Source of the DNA: Calliphora vicina
Lineage: Eukaryota; Arthropoda; Insecta; Diptera; Calliphoridae
Reading direction: 5' to 3'
Assembly (NCBI RefSeq): GCF_958450345.1
Contig: NC_088782.1
Coordinates: 96,793,358-96,857,357 of the forward strand
Length of the DNA stretch: 64,000 nt
Shown piece after piece: positions 36,824-49,059 of the stretch. Position 1 is the first letter of the stretch. Each line of letters opens with the position of its first letter. The notes under the pieces were generated by a model. That model saw nothing but the letters and a program-made list of their open reading frames with translations, searched no databases and was not told where the DNA came from. The translations under genes were made by a program, and so were the position numbers.

Positions 36824-36985
36824 TCAGTAGTGTAGTGACGGAGATAAGCGGACACGGTATATTTGGCAACCATGCGAGGTTATAGGTCAGGCCCTATAAC
36901 GACTTCTGTAGAAATTGTCAAAATGAAGAGAAGAATGAGACCATTTTTCATCTTCTTTTTCATTGGGAAAGTGATATTTTGAACT
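36824..36985 (+). pseudogene. LINE C-terminal zinc-knuckle relic
   Basis: One frame reads GHGIFGNHARL, then FCRNCQNEEKNETIFHLLFH. This fits the TGHxxFxxHxxRL ... CxxCxxxEExETxxHLLCxC segment after RNase H in R1/I-type LINEs. The last Cys is replaced by His/Trp and a stop lies between the two parts. Confidence 0.68.
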
Positions 36986-39047
36986 CACCGCTTTTAAATT
37001 ATAAGTTAAAAAGCTCATTTGTAACTAGTCCAAAGTAATTATATTTGTAATGATAGTTTTGTTTTTGCTGGACAGCTTATACCACCCAAAATTTCCAGAC
37101 AAAGTGTATTTAAAATTCGTTATATATCAGAACAAATTTAACAATTTGTTTTGGTTTTCTCTTAAAATTTAAACTTTAAAGACATTCTTTCATTACACAT
37201 CTTGTCATTTAAAATTAAAGCTTTAAATGGCTAAAATCGAGTGGAAAAAACTTTTTTAAATGAGAAGAAAAAAAAAGCACACACTTCAAACTGTCATTCA
37301 CTATTCAAAGTGTAATAGATCAGCTTAAATAGATTTCGCCGTTTTTTTTTTGTATTTTATAGTATTTGAGATCAGAGAGTGTGTTTAAAACTTTTTCAGC
37401 ACACCAGTTCACCAGAGTCTTCACTCAAACATAGTGGTATTGACTTTAATTAAAGATCTTTTTTATGTAAATATTTGAATACGTTTGCTTGGGTTGTCTG
37501 CTATTTGAGCATGCTAACAATTAATGTTTTATTATGCTAAATTGATTTTTAATTACGTTTCAAGTTTAATGAGTTCTTTTGCCTTTTAAAGAGAATTTTA
37601 CTACTTACATTAGAAGTGTTTGTACATAATTAGAAAATTTAGTTTAGTTGAAATTTCAAATAAATAGTGGTTTATGTTAACGAGTACGTATAATAGTGCT
37701 TACAAAAGTCAAAAGTCCATTTAATATAAAAAACAACTTTAAAACACTATAACTACTCAAGTATTTTGCACTGTGTATATTAGTGGTGGTAAAATATTTA
37801 AATAATAAGTATCGATTCTAAAGTAAGCTAGTGGTGATAAACTACACTCGTACGCTATTGGTGATACAATATCGATACTGCCTAATACCTAAAAAATATT
37901 ATTTATCGCTTGTTTTAAAGAATATGAAGAATTATTAATCTTAAATTGTTTTCGTCTTTAATCCACATGACAAATTTTTAATAAAACTGCTAACAAAAGA
38001 TAGTTTTAATTATGTGGCAACAATACCTGTAATCTGTGGCGCAATTTTAAATCATTGTTAAACTAAATTGAAAACAGTGGCAGTTACTTAGAAGTTGTAG
38101 TCTTTTGAAGAAGTGAATGTCTTGCAACAAATCCATAGAAGCAACAACATCAACCAACTACAACACTATTGCCCCAATTATTTTTTGTTTTTTTGCCACA
38201 AATAACAAAGCTACAATAATAAAATAAAATTGTATGTACAAGTCTATTATACTTGTACGTTTTAAAGTTGGATATAGTCTTCGTAAAAGAAATATAAAAA
38301 AACTTTTAGAAACATTTATGGTAAATACGGTTAGAAAACTCCAAGAGAGCAAAACAGGATTGCTATTCACTATTGCTGCTGCTATTAAGTAGGAAGAAGA
38401 CAAGCCAGTAAGTTAGTAACTTTTATATTTATTGACTAATTTGGGTTTTGAAAAACTAGCTGAAGAAATAGAAAAAAAATACATACTAACAAAACCGATT
38501 ATTAAATCAACATTTCATTATATGTATACGAATGGATACAACAATTTTTTTTTACAAAAAAATTTAAATACAGAATTTAAATGTTGAATTTAAATTGTTG
38601 TTTTGGGATACATTTTTAAGAGATTAAATTTCAGTTTTTATTTAAATGAGACCAACTTTTCAAAAATAAGGTCAATTTAAAGAAACCATTAAACTGATTT
38701 ATGACCATTTATGATCGAAACCTGTCCGGATTTAAATAGAGCGTGAGACTTCATCATGATAAAAATGCCGATTTCTAATAACTGAGGAATAATGGATCTT
38801 TATCACAACTATTTTAGAAACAAAATCGACTACAGTATATATTGTAATCAGTATATCATAGACCGGAAGCGATTTTGGCAACTGAGGCCACACAATCATT
38901 GGATCTTAGGTCCTGATCAAACTAAAAACAATTGTTTACTCAAAACCACATTTCGGACTATATTGGTAACTACTATAATCTTGAACACCACTATAATTAA
39001 ATTCCGTGGGCAGCCAGTCTTCAAGCAGCTCACTTAGGTCCATCCAA
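36986..39047. other. Intronic AT-rich sequence, nothing recognised
   Basis: The short frames at 38158 and 38792 show no domain or conserved pattern. Confidence 0.42.
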
Positions 39048-39822
39048 TAACTAATGTTGTTGTTGTAGCAGCGTGAACAATTTTACAATATTTAATCTGG
39101 GGGTGCAGCAATATCAAGTCCAAAAAATTGTGCTACTTCTGCTGGATGGGTCCATAAATCTACTGGACGTAGTGAAGTAGAGCTGTCTAGACAGTTGAAA
39201 ATGTGGAGGCTATCATGAGGACATAAGTTTTGGACAGCACGGTCTATGCGTTACCAGATTTCATTAAGCCTGTTGCATCATCCTGATCTTAGTTGTGCCA
39301 GAACGACTCTTGTTTTCCGCGGCAGAATCTTCTCGGCGTCTGCTATCGGTGGTGGGCAACTTCCAAGTACGACATTCATACGGTATCCTGATACGGCGGA
39401 ATTGATGGCGTCTCTATGAATGTCGTTCAAAGCTGCGATCCAATGGCTCCAGCACATACCTCTGTAGGCCCTCCTCGTATTTTCTAAGGTCTTGTCTGAC
39501 ATGCCTCGGGGGAGACTCTAACTGTGTGATGTTGAAGTAACTGTTGCATCAGCATGACGTTATGTTCCTTGACCGGTAGAACCTTAGTTTCCTTGTGAAG
39601 TTGGTGTTCCGAGGTAATTTGGAGGCAGCCTGTGACGGTCCTTAAGGCTGCATTTTGACAGCTTTGAATATTTCTCCACTGAGTATCACTTAACGAACGC
39701 GACCACACTGGAGCAGCATAGTTAACCACTGACCGGTCAATCGTCTTGTAGGTTGCTAGCGAGGTTTCTTTTTCTATACCCCAAGTGCTGCTGGCTAGTG
39801 CCTTGAGGACAACAACTATACA
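39048..39822 (-). pseudogene. 5'-truncated LINE: reverse transcriptase C-terminus, stop and (CAA)n tail
   Basis: The minus strand reads VLKALASSTWGIEKETSLAT, then RSVVNYAAPVWSRSLSDTQW and CQNAALRTVTGC. After a frame change it reads PRKTRVVLAQLRSG, then LCPHDSLHIFNCL and VDLWTHPAEVAQFFGLDIAA. It ends PPD-stop at 39092-39094. This is a characteristic LINE C-terminus. After the stop the 3' end is GCTGCTACAACAACAACA, a short CAA tail. Loss of everything upstream is the usual result of incomplete reverse transcription. Confidence 0.85.
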
Positions 39823-40820
39823 ATAACTAATGTGATCAGTTTTGATGCTCATGAAGTATACTGCATTTCTCCCAATCAGCACTCGTTGTTTTCACTTATG
39901 AAGCAGATTTACTTATAAAAAAAACAGATGTATTTATCCTCGACAACTTCTCTAAGAACGAGAGGAAGGGAACGTCAAGCCGATCCATATATTAAGCAAG
40001 ACTGGACAATGACAAGAACAAGTGAGACTCAGTCTCCTCCTATTCCACGTTATGACAGCAGTATGCAAGAGGAATACCAGGAAAGTGGTCAATCATATCT
40101 TCACCAATCATCGTACCCGGTCTGATCAAATAATCAGCAATACAGTTAACCGAACACATATAAGCGTTACCCTAGAATGTCTCGCTATCACTTTTAGAGA
40201 CACCCGGCACCAAGATGTTGATGTGAAGACACCATTATTATTTCCAAAAGTGGCAAATTATTAATAGCACTTACTTTTAAAAACTCAACCTTTAAACAAA
40301 ACCTCATAGAATTGTAATCTCAAAAACTCTCTTAATGATCATGCTTCTGCTTCACTTAGTTGTTTAACAAATTTATCTTGTAAGTAAAACCTTTACAAGA
40401 TAACCCAAACATAAAAACAATTTTTGATTTCATACATATCTACTTCTTAATAAACATTTTTTTTAGTTTAGTTTGCATTAATTAACGACTAATCTCTAAA
40501 GATTTAAACGAAACACAATTATAAATGACAACCACAATTACCACTTAAAACATCAAATATCACATTGAGTAGAAAAAAAATTCGTAAAAAAAGCTTTTAA
40601 TATGCTTTTGGCTTGAACAAGCTTTTGTTTTAAGTTGTATTATAGTTTTAAATTATGCATTCATTGCATGTGGTATATATACTCTCCTCTTGCTGCACCA
40701 CATACGATACTCATTCAAGTACTTTATAGTACTTTTTTTTTAAACTTTTAATAAAAATCTATTGCATGTTGTATTTGTGAACAAGATGCCGACTATGAAT
40801 CCGAAATCGACTCCACTCAC
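39823..40820. other. Intronic sequence, nothing recognised
   Basis: Overlapping frames at 39928-40264 carry no known domain. The stretch 40265-40820 is the AT-rich intron downstream of the second RING-gene exon. Confidence 0.4.
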
Positions 40821-40966
40821 CTGCATGTATCTAGCCAAAGCGGCTGCATTTGTACGTTGCACTTGTGATCTCAACTGAGGCTGTGGTGAGCCCAGAGGGC
40901 TTACAATCGTTGATGTTGAACCACCAATGCCCGTGTCATAGCCTTGGGCATTGCTGCAATCGACAT
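40821..40966 (-). CDS. Next exon of the RING-finger gene: Ser/Gln-rich linker segment
   Basis: The acceptor is TTTTTTGTTCCAG and the donor is ATGCAG|GTGAGT. The exon starts with AT, which completes the G left by the RING exon to give GAT (Asp). It then stays open for 48 codons, beginning VDCSNAQGYDTGIGG and ending AALARYMQ, and finishes in phase 0. The other two frames contain stops. The composition (Gly/Ser/Thr, then SPLGSPQPQ, then an Ala-rich helix-like end) suggests a disordered linker between domains, so no enzymatic role can be assigned. Base composition is clearly richer in G+C than the surrounding intron, as expected for a conserved exon. The gene must continue to lower coordinates, but no further exon was recognised between 1 and 40820. 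Confidence 0.85.
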
Positions 40967-43900
40967 CTGGAACAAAAAATATATTTAAAGAGTAAGAAAA
41001 ACAATATCAACAAAAAATACTCGTGTAATAAAAATAAAAAGTTGTAGTATTAAATAAAATTGTACAGCAAATAAAATCGTATGTATGAAAATGAATACTT
41101 ACATACTTACATACGTACGTACATATAACAAGAATAATTGTTAATTGCAAACAAATATCAAATAAAATGTAAATTTAGAAGAAAAAAATGCAAATTTAAA
41201 TAAAAAAAGCCACTGGTTGAAATCGAGAAGCTAATAAATAATTTGTACACTGAAAAAAATATAATGTTTAAACAGAGAAAATGCTGTAAGTCACAACATT
41301 TTCTATAAAAAATACTGTTGCACACAATAATTTCTATAAAAGAAACTGTTACAAAGAAGATTTTCTACAAAATAAACTGTTATACACAATATTTTCTATA
41401 GAAAAAACAGTCAGACACAAGATTCTCTAAAAAATAAAATGTTATACACATGATTTTCTATAAAGTAACTTGTTATACACAATATTTTTATAGAATAAAC
41501 TGTTATACACAAGATTTTCTATAGAAAACAATGTTATACACAATATTTTCCATAAAAAATACCGTTATACACAATATTTTCTATAAAAAATACAGTTATA
41601 CACAAGAAATACTGTTATACACAATATTTTCTATAGAAAATACTGTTATACACAAGATTTTCTATAGAAAATACTGTTAAACACAATATTTTCTATAGAA
41701 AATACTGTTAAACACAAGATTTCCTACAGAATAAACAGTTCTAGACAAAATGTTCTATAGAAAATACCTTCAAATTCTTATTTCTCCCAGTGTTGACATT
41801 TGTAGTCAATTAGTTATTATTGGTAATACTCATTCGCATACATACTGACGTACACAGAGTTGTTTTTTAAAGATTTTTTTCTATATTCATACCTAATGCA
41901 CTTTGGCATCACTTGCCAAACAAATGAATGGCAGTTAGTTTTGAAAAATTTGCAATTTGTGACTGGAGTTACCCGTAATACACTTAAATCTGTACGATAT
42001 TTTATGCAGTCAAAACCAAACGTAAAAATGCTAATTTTGCCTTAATATGCAAAATAATAATAAAAATAAAATGCAAAAAAAGTTCATATATTCAATTATA
42101 CAATAAACAAATCTTAACAAGCGATCTTTTGGAAAACCTTCTAACACTTTAATGATTTACCATGGCCTTTTGCCAACAAAACAAAAAATTATAGAAAAAA
42201 CAACTTGAAAATCTATCACAGATTGTTTTTAAACATAAAAAAAAATTTGAAAAATACACCAGATACTGAGTTTACAGGGTTTAAACATTACTTCAATACA
42301 GTATGTCCGGACTATTTACTGACACAAATGTTCTTATGTTTGGGGTAAACGTGTCGATCAATGTTCATGTTAATAATTTTCTTTGTAATTTTGTAAAATA
42401 GCTATATTTTTGTGTGAAAATGACATTTGATGGCGAAAAAATGTTGTAACAACGTTGTTCGAACAACAACATAAAATCGACAAGAGTTGGCCACACGAGA
42501 CGAATTTATGTGCGGATAAGAAATTGTGCGCAGAGTGAACAGATTTATGGCTCGTCAAGACTGGTTTTTTTTGAATAGGCAACAGTGGAGTAAAAAGAGT
42601 GTAATGTGTAGTTTAAATACTTAAAATGCTAAACAAAATGCCTTTGTTTGCAACTATTTTTTGTCTAGTTGGCATTTTATGCAAATTGCTTAAAAATATA
42701 TTTGAAATTGATAAATAAAATGTTTTTATACGTATATTAGTTTCATTTATGTTATGTACTTTTGTTTGTGAAAATTATGTGTGAATTTTGTGTGATTTTG
42801 TTTAGAGTTTTTTAAATGCTACAATTATCGTACAAGTGTTCTTTACAATACTACTATTTCTACTACTTCTACTCAATTTAGTATGAATGAATTTAAATGA
42901 CCTTTTATACATGATTTATATATTAGTTTGCATGTAAAATGTAAATAAATATTTATTTTTTTTCCTATAAATATCTAATTTATTTAATTCACCATAGAAC
43001 AGGGTGTGATTTTAGCGTTCTAACATAAAGTTTCCATTTGTAATTAACCATGTATGGTGAATACATACTGTAGATATTGTAGTTTAAGTAATTTTATTTG
43101 CACAATCTGTATAAATGACGGTAATTTTATGTAGGAATTTGTGTAATTTATGTAACATAGTGTGTAATTAACGTGTAGAAGTGTTAAATACAAATTGTTT
43201 TTATTCTGTATTCTATGTGTTGAAGGTATTAGAGGTAATCATTAATTACTGTGTATTAGATATTCAGTACACGTTAATATTTTAAACTACTTATTACAAC
43301 CAATACTTATTAACATAATTGTTAATAAATTAAAGCTGATAGTTTCTAATTGTTGTTATAATTACATCACACAACAAAAGAAAAAAGTTGTATTATCTGG
43401 TTTCAGGAATTAGTAATTTTTATAAAAAATGAAAGTTTTGCAATTTTAGAACTTAATGAAGGCCTATGTATCTTAAGGTCACACATATTATTTACTAAAA
43501 CATACTAGTTGTAGGGAAGTACTATGACTCTGTGAGAAAATTATTACCTCTACCTTATAGGAAACGGAAAAGACGCAGAACTAGTCACGTGACTGGTTAC
43601 CGGGTGGTGGGAATCGGTTCTAGTTCTCAAAACTATATATGAAGGGGAACTGTTGCTTTTATTGAAAATCACTCAAAAGTTAGTTTAAATCTGACAGATT
43701 TTCATACAAATTCTAGACTGAATATTTTGTCATTGATTGACATACATGATTTTGAGAGAGAAACATCTGTCTGTGTCAAAATAACACTTTAACAATAAGA
43801 TTTTAAAATATAAACAAATTGGATTTTAAGGCTTATTATCTTATAATGTATTCATTTTATATTATGCTATAATTTATATTTTCATCCAATATTCAATTTA

Positions 43901-44082
43901 ATATACCCAATACTTTGCATTAACACACATCAAATTTAATTAAAATTTATATCAACTTTTTATCTAACCTCATTCTCGGTTATCACCATTAAAATAACAC
44001 TCCTTCCCAAATCTCATTAAATTAAACCATTTCAATCAAAATTCTTTAAAATACTGTTTGTTTGCTACAGTTTTTTACTCAC
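40967..44082 (-). other. Intron (3,116 bp) between the two RING-gene exons
   Basis: It is bounded by GTGAGT (44082 downward) and a TTCCAG acceptor. It is phase 1, consistent on both sides. It holds the degenerate 31 bp tandem array at 41243-41770. The rest (about 41771-44040) is AT-rich sequence with no repeat or exon I could recognise. Confidence 0.85.
41243..41770. repeat. Degenerate 31 bp tandem array (about 17 units)
   Basis: The unit is TATACACAATATTTTCTATA followed by GAAAATACTGT, with the palindrome TTTTCTATAGAAAA at its centre. Units vary in sequence and some in length. The reverse complement matches the unit of the array at 63441-64000. It lies inside the RING-gene intron. Confidence 0.92.
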
Positions 44083-44265
44083 CTTTTAGCGAACTATTCA
44101 TGCACATCGGACACTGATCGTTGCGGAACATACAGGAATAGCAACGTTCATGACCACAAGTATCGATCAGTTTTCGTCGTTTACCTTTGTCGAATGAAAT
44201 GCGACAACTGGGGCAAACCGAACCGCTGGTATCATGTTCCAATAAACGGCGTATAGATTGCAAAT
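44083..44265 (-). CDS. Internal exon encoding a C3HC4 RING finger (candidate rols/antisocial, TANC family)
   Basis: The exon reads in one frame for 60 whole codons, plus two bases (AT) at its start and one base (G) at its end. The acceptor is a pyrimidine-rich tract ending TTTTACAG and the donor is AAAAG|GTGAGT. The residues form a complete RING: C17-x2-C20, C36-x-H38, C41-x2-C44, C51-x2-C54, with the core CGHERCYSC and CPMC. RING fingers of this type bind two zinc ions and usually recruit an E2 enzyme for ubiquitin transfer, or act as protein-binding modules. Upstream is LQSIRRLLEHD; downstream is NSSLK, which runs into the next exon. The basic stretch DKGKRRK sits between the first and second cysteine pairs. 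From memory the sequence resembles the RING of fly Rolling pebbles/Antisocial, an adaptor in myoblast fusion, but I could not confirm this. The open frame on the opposite strand is a shadow. Confidence 0.88.
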
Positions 44266-45071
44266 CTGTAAAATAAACAAAGAACAAATGTTGTTTTTTA
44301 ATTTTTTTTTATTTTCAATTAATATATAATAAAACTAAATTTAATGCATAGTTAGTATTTCAATGAAGATAGAATATTTGTCTTATTTTTATAACAATAT
44401 ATTAATTGATAATATTAGCATAATAATTTATGCGTTCACACGCACTCACGTTTTGTGTAGGCTCACACTCACACAATCTGAATAATTAATTTCAAATTAG
44501 CATTTTACTTTGAGAAATACAGCTAAACATTATTTCATACTATAAAATACAACTGTTTATATTCTAGCGTGAAATAGCCTAAAATAGTTGGATCGTTAAT
44601 ATAAATCGATATGTGCTATTTTGGCAGCTGGTTTTCCTAAAAAAGTTTATAGCGCCATTGAGTTACCGTACATTATTTTCGTATGCCAATTTAGTAATGT
44701 TTTCCCTTTAAGGAATGAAATATATTAAAATTTAATTGATTATTGACACGCTTTTATTAGTTATTATTTGGTATTCACATTCAAATATTAAGTATGTATG
44801 TAAATTGAAAGATTAATGACATTAATGAGACTTTTGCTAAAATTAAATAGAGGGGAATTTCGAAATCAAAATCAAATATCCGAAAGAGTAACGTTACCAA
44901 GTCATTCATTATCGCACATCCCAAAAGCCTGAATCTAGAGAATTAAATTCGTCCAAAAAAATCAAGCATTGGGCGCTTATGGAAATTTAAATGTTTAGGT
45001 GGTAAATACGATAAATTTGTTAACATTTTATCTTCTAAACGAATATAGATACAAACAAATTCTTTCTTTAA
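44266..45071. other. Intron upstream of the RING exon, nothing recognised
   Basis: AT-rich. No upstream exon with a compatible phase 1 donor was recognised. Confidence 0.42.
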
Positions 45072-45338
45072 AACAAGTAAGAGAGCTATATTACCTTTCA
45101 CCAAATTATACTTCAAATACAAATTTTAAATATTTTTAGGTAAACAAAATTTTTTTTTTCCAAAGTAATTTTTTGGAACATTTTATTTTTCAAATTATTT
45201 TAAAATTTTTTAAAAAATAGTTTTACCGATTTTGACCCATTGTTGGTTCTACTTACTATGGTCTTATATACGTCGTTGCAAAGGTCTTTGAAATATATGT
45301 TATTAGATATCCATATTGTCGAAGGTGAAGGGTATAAA
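45072..45338 (+). mobile_element. DINE-1/INE-1-like helentron, copy 5 (strongly deleted)
   Basis: It starts AACAAGTAAGAGAGCTATAT, but the hairpin has been deleted and the text jumps directly to TACCTTTCACC. It keeps TTTTGACCCATTG and CTTACTATGGTCTTATATAC. It ends GAAGGTGAAGGGTATAAAAA. Confidence 0.8.
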
Positions 45339-45814
45339 AAAGAGCAGATAAATGTTAGGTACTTTTTTAAAATTTAGGACATTTGTGGGAAATTGTACAT
45401 TGGGAGTTTATTGATACGATATTTTTCAAAGCAATAAACACTTAAAATGAATATGAATGACTATAATGGATACATTTTTGAAATTCAGTGTAAAATTCCG
45501 GTAAAAATTTAATCTATTTTTGGTACTTTTTTAGAAAATCCGTCCATTTTTAAATTTATTTGAATGAAACTTGAAATGTTTAAATATATGTAGATACAAA
45601 ATACTTCCTTAAATAAAAAAATGAGCAGACTGCTGTTTGGTATTTTTTTGAAATTCGAACTTTAACGGGTAAAAATTGTAATTTGTAATTTTTGGAAATT
45701 CTGAGTAAAAATTCCTGTAAAGATTGCATCTTTTACAAATGATTGTTGTAAAGGGAATCCCAAAATTCAAAATATATTTTGAAAATAATGGAAATTTAAG
45801 CAAAATCTCCCTAA
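45339..45814. other. AT-rich spacer, nothing recognised
   Basis: Contains a loose internal repetition (AAAAATGAGCAGA at about 45617 against AAAAGAGCAGA at 45338). No gene. Confidence 0.4.
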
Positions 45815-46031
45815 AAGTGGCTTTAGATGATAAAACTTTACGAAGAGGAAATAAAATGAAAATTTATTTCTATGCCAAAGAAATATGATTAAAATGTTTG
45901 ACTATTGGTTTTTGTTTTTACACGATCCATATGAAGTTGTTAATGTTTTTTGCACTGTTTACATAAAAATTATTGTTTTTTTTTTAATTTTAAAAAATAA
46001 AGAGATGCAAACGATTGTCAAATATTCATCC
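45815..46031. repeat. Repeat copy left of the hAT MITE
   Basis: It matches 46776-46990, with shared ACGAAGAGGAAATAAAATGA, TTTTTACACGATCC.T, and TTGTCAAAT.TTCATCCG at its end. Confidence 0.7.
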
Positions 46032-46039
46032 GTTTTAAC

Positions 46040-46698
46040 TAGTGCTTCCGAAAAACCGAAGAATTTCAAAACCGGTGTTTCGGTGTTTAAAAAATGTAAA
46101 ACCGATCGGTTTCGGTCGGTTTTGTGATAACTTATTAAATAACAAATTTAAAATTAAAATTTGCCGTGTGTTCAAGAGGATAAGGAAAATTGGTACATTT
46201 TGTTTTAATGGTACTTTTTTAATATATTAAATTAAATAGTTAGCTTATATACATTAAAGTATATCAAGAATAGGGGCTCAATGGTATTATGATACCAAAA
46301 AAGGAGACCTAAACAAAACTAAGGAGTACTTTTTCGTTCTTCAAAATGGTACCTTTTGAATTTTCTATAATATTGAACCTATAATCAAGAAATTACTTTG
46401 ATTTCAAACTTGTACGTTTTATTATATTAAATTATTTTACTCAGCCAGTACTCCATACTTTTATTTCATATTTGAAACTTTTTTAAAATTAAATAAATAA
46501 ACATTAATTTGAATTTTAATTGTCAGGAAATACTTGGATGAATCTTTGGATGAAATAGTTTGTTTCTCATTTCTAAATTTTTAATTTTTCTACTGAAAAT
46601 TGATTAAAATTAAAAACCGAAGAATAATTGTCGGTTTCGGTTTTAAGCCTTGAAAAACCTCGGTTTCGGTTTCGATTAAAACCGAACACGAAACTCTA
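46040..46698. mobile_element. hAT-type MITE (659 bp) with perfect 8 bp target duplication
   Basis: It is flanked by GTTTTAAC at 46032-46039 and 46699-46706. Ends are TAGTGCTTCCGAAAAACC and (reversed) TAGAGTTTCGTGTTCGGTTT, with many CGGTTTCGGT-like motifs near both ends. The interior is AT-rich and non-coding. Confidence 0.82.
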
Positions 46699-46775
46699 GT
46701 TTTAACTATTACATTAGTATTCTTCTACAAAAAAATTTTGACAGATCATATTACATGTGGGACAATGTAAACGTT

Positions 46776-46990
46776 ACTTAAAGGTGGCGTTAGACGATAT
46801 GACTTTATTTACGAAGAGAAAATAAAATGAAAATTCATCCGTATGCTATAAAAATGTAAAAAAGTCGTTTGACTGTTGTTTTTTCTTTTTACACGATCCG
46901 TGTGAAGTAAGTGCATAAAAATGGAACCCTGATATAATACGACTACAAATAATAAGGATCGACTGTCAAATTTTCATCCGAATTTTCTCT
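46776..46990. repeat. Repeat copy right of the hAT MITE
   Basis: Same orientation as 45815-46031. Either two insertions of one unnamed family or a local duplication before the hAT insertion. Confidence 0.7.
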
Positions 46991-49035
46991 CAATGTCAAA
47001 TGTTTTCATTACATATTACGTTTAGAGTCTAAACTTTACTATCTCATTCCTGATCTTTTAAATACAATTTTGCCAGATCATTTGAAGTGTATGACAATGA
47101 AAACGGGGCTTATGAAATGAAAACAAATGTATCCAAAACTTGTCACTGTTTGGTACGGATTTTGGGCTGGAAGTATCATCATTGGTCGTTACTTCTACTA
47201 AATTTATGCCTGAATTCGATAATATTGATGATCTTCAAATTCTATTTCGATCTTAAAATTCTGTGGAATGTATTTATATGGAGGATTCTCTGAGTAGACT
47301 TCAAAATTGCTAACTAAGTAGGATATCTATTTACAAGTAGGGTATCTATACAGCTACATATATTCCCGCAAAATTTATATTCTCTTTGTTGGCCAATAGT
47401 TAGTTATATGTACATGAACACTCGTAATTTCAGAATATGTCGTTAATTATTGTCAACTTTTGCACGTCCATTCGCCGTGTTGCTACTCTAAAGAACGCAA
47501 ACAGCTAAAAAAATGCCCGTTTAACACATGGGCATATGATTAAAAAACCATCAGACAATCGATCTTATGCAGATCTTGTTTTTTGTATTCCACTGCAAGT
47601 GTGGGTAGTTGAAAACAGATGATATTAAATTGCCAACAGTCTATTTGTACTTGTACTCATTCACCACATTTTAACCTGTTTAGTTAACAAGTTTGTTGTG
47701 TTTTTTGTTGTTGTTGTGTTGTTGTTTTGTTTTGTTTTTCTAAACTCAAAACTTCTTGTGTCTATTTACTACATGAGCAATCAAAAGTTTAGTGTTACCA
47801 ACAACAGTTGGTTGGTTGGTTACATGAGGTTCAACGTAGTTTGTTATTTATGTGGGTTGTTAGTTTTACGTTGCTTACGTTCATTGTATATTTTACTTTT
47901 CATTTGTTTGTTTGTTTATAATCGTATATTTTCAGTTATTATGGGTTTTTATCATTGTTTTATAGAATTTATCAAACCATAAAAACCTTTTAAGGGAAAT
48001 ATTATGCATTATTAAAATTAATTTACATTAATTAAATTTAAGATTATCTCAAGATTAATTCAAATCAATAGAAATTTTCACTATTTAGCTAAAGTTGTTA
48101 ATAATGATTTTTTAACCTCGAAAATTTTAATTAAATTTGTTTATTCAAATAAAAAAAACTATTCCTTTACGCATTTTCAAACATGTCTGGAATATGTGGG
48201 TAGGTTTTTTCATCATAAAACACCTTTCTGCAGCACACAAATAAAAAAAAATAATTCTGCAATTTTGAAAATTTTGTGTGGGTTTTTTATGCGAAAATAA
48301 TGCTTACAAGAACAAGCCATTCAACGTCCGGTGCACTCAAAACATTTGAGTGAGTGTTTTGGAAATTTCAAATAGGTATTAGGTATAAAATTCAAACAAA
48401 ATCCTTTGTATCTAATATAACTAAAACAATTTTTTGAGTGTTGTAAAAAGTCCATGCAATTTTTTTAGATTTTTTTGCGTGTGGGTTGTAGACCACGATT
48501 TTTTTCATAACAATTTATACTGTGCAACTGAAAAAAAACCCCAAGAACCACGACATAAAGTCTGGCAGTGAACATTACATCAATTGTATTTGTTGTTTTT
48601 TTTTTATTTTTGGTTTTCGTTCAAATATTTAATGCGGGATTATTATTCATTATTACTGGGTTTGAATTGAAAACTATGTTAAAAAATATGCGAGGAAGTG
48701 GGACTGTTTTAATAATAGTTTGTGTTTGGGTTTCTGCTTTATGAGTATTTAAATGCATTGTAATTCTAAAGCTTTAAATGCAGTCATTTGTAATGAGGGT
48801 TAAAATGGCAAAAAAAAAAATTAGCAGCGGAAGTTTTTACAAAATACGTTCAACATGTTTTATGAATATCAAAATGATTTAAATCTGTAGATGGAAATCA
48901 CTGATTTTAGAGATAATATAATAAATATAATTACAAACATTTTAGAAGATATCTTGAATTTTTAATCTGAGTTCAGAGTATGTACTCAAACATCTTTGAA
49001 TTTTGGGTATAACTCTATATGTTCTGTACATATAT
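46991..49035. other. Intronic AT-rich sequence, nothing recognised
   Basis: The hydrophobic frames at 47087 and 47698 look like T-rich intron translated. No splice-flanked conserved segment was seen. Confidence 0.42.
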
Positions 49036-49059
49036 GAGAGGGTGGGTTAATAAGTCCGT

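Noticed and set aside
44062..44256. Plus-strand frame opposite the RING exon
   Set aside because: It is a shadow of the minus-strand exon, which has splice sites, correct phase and all eight RING ligands.
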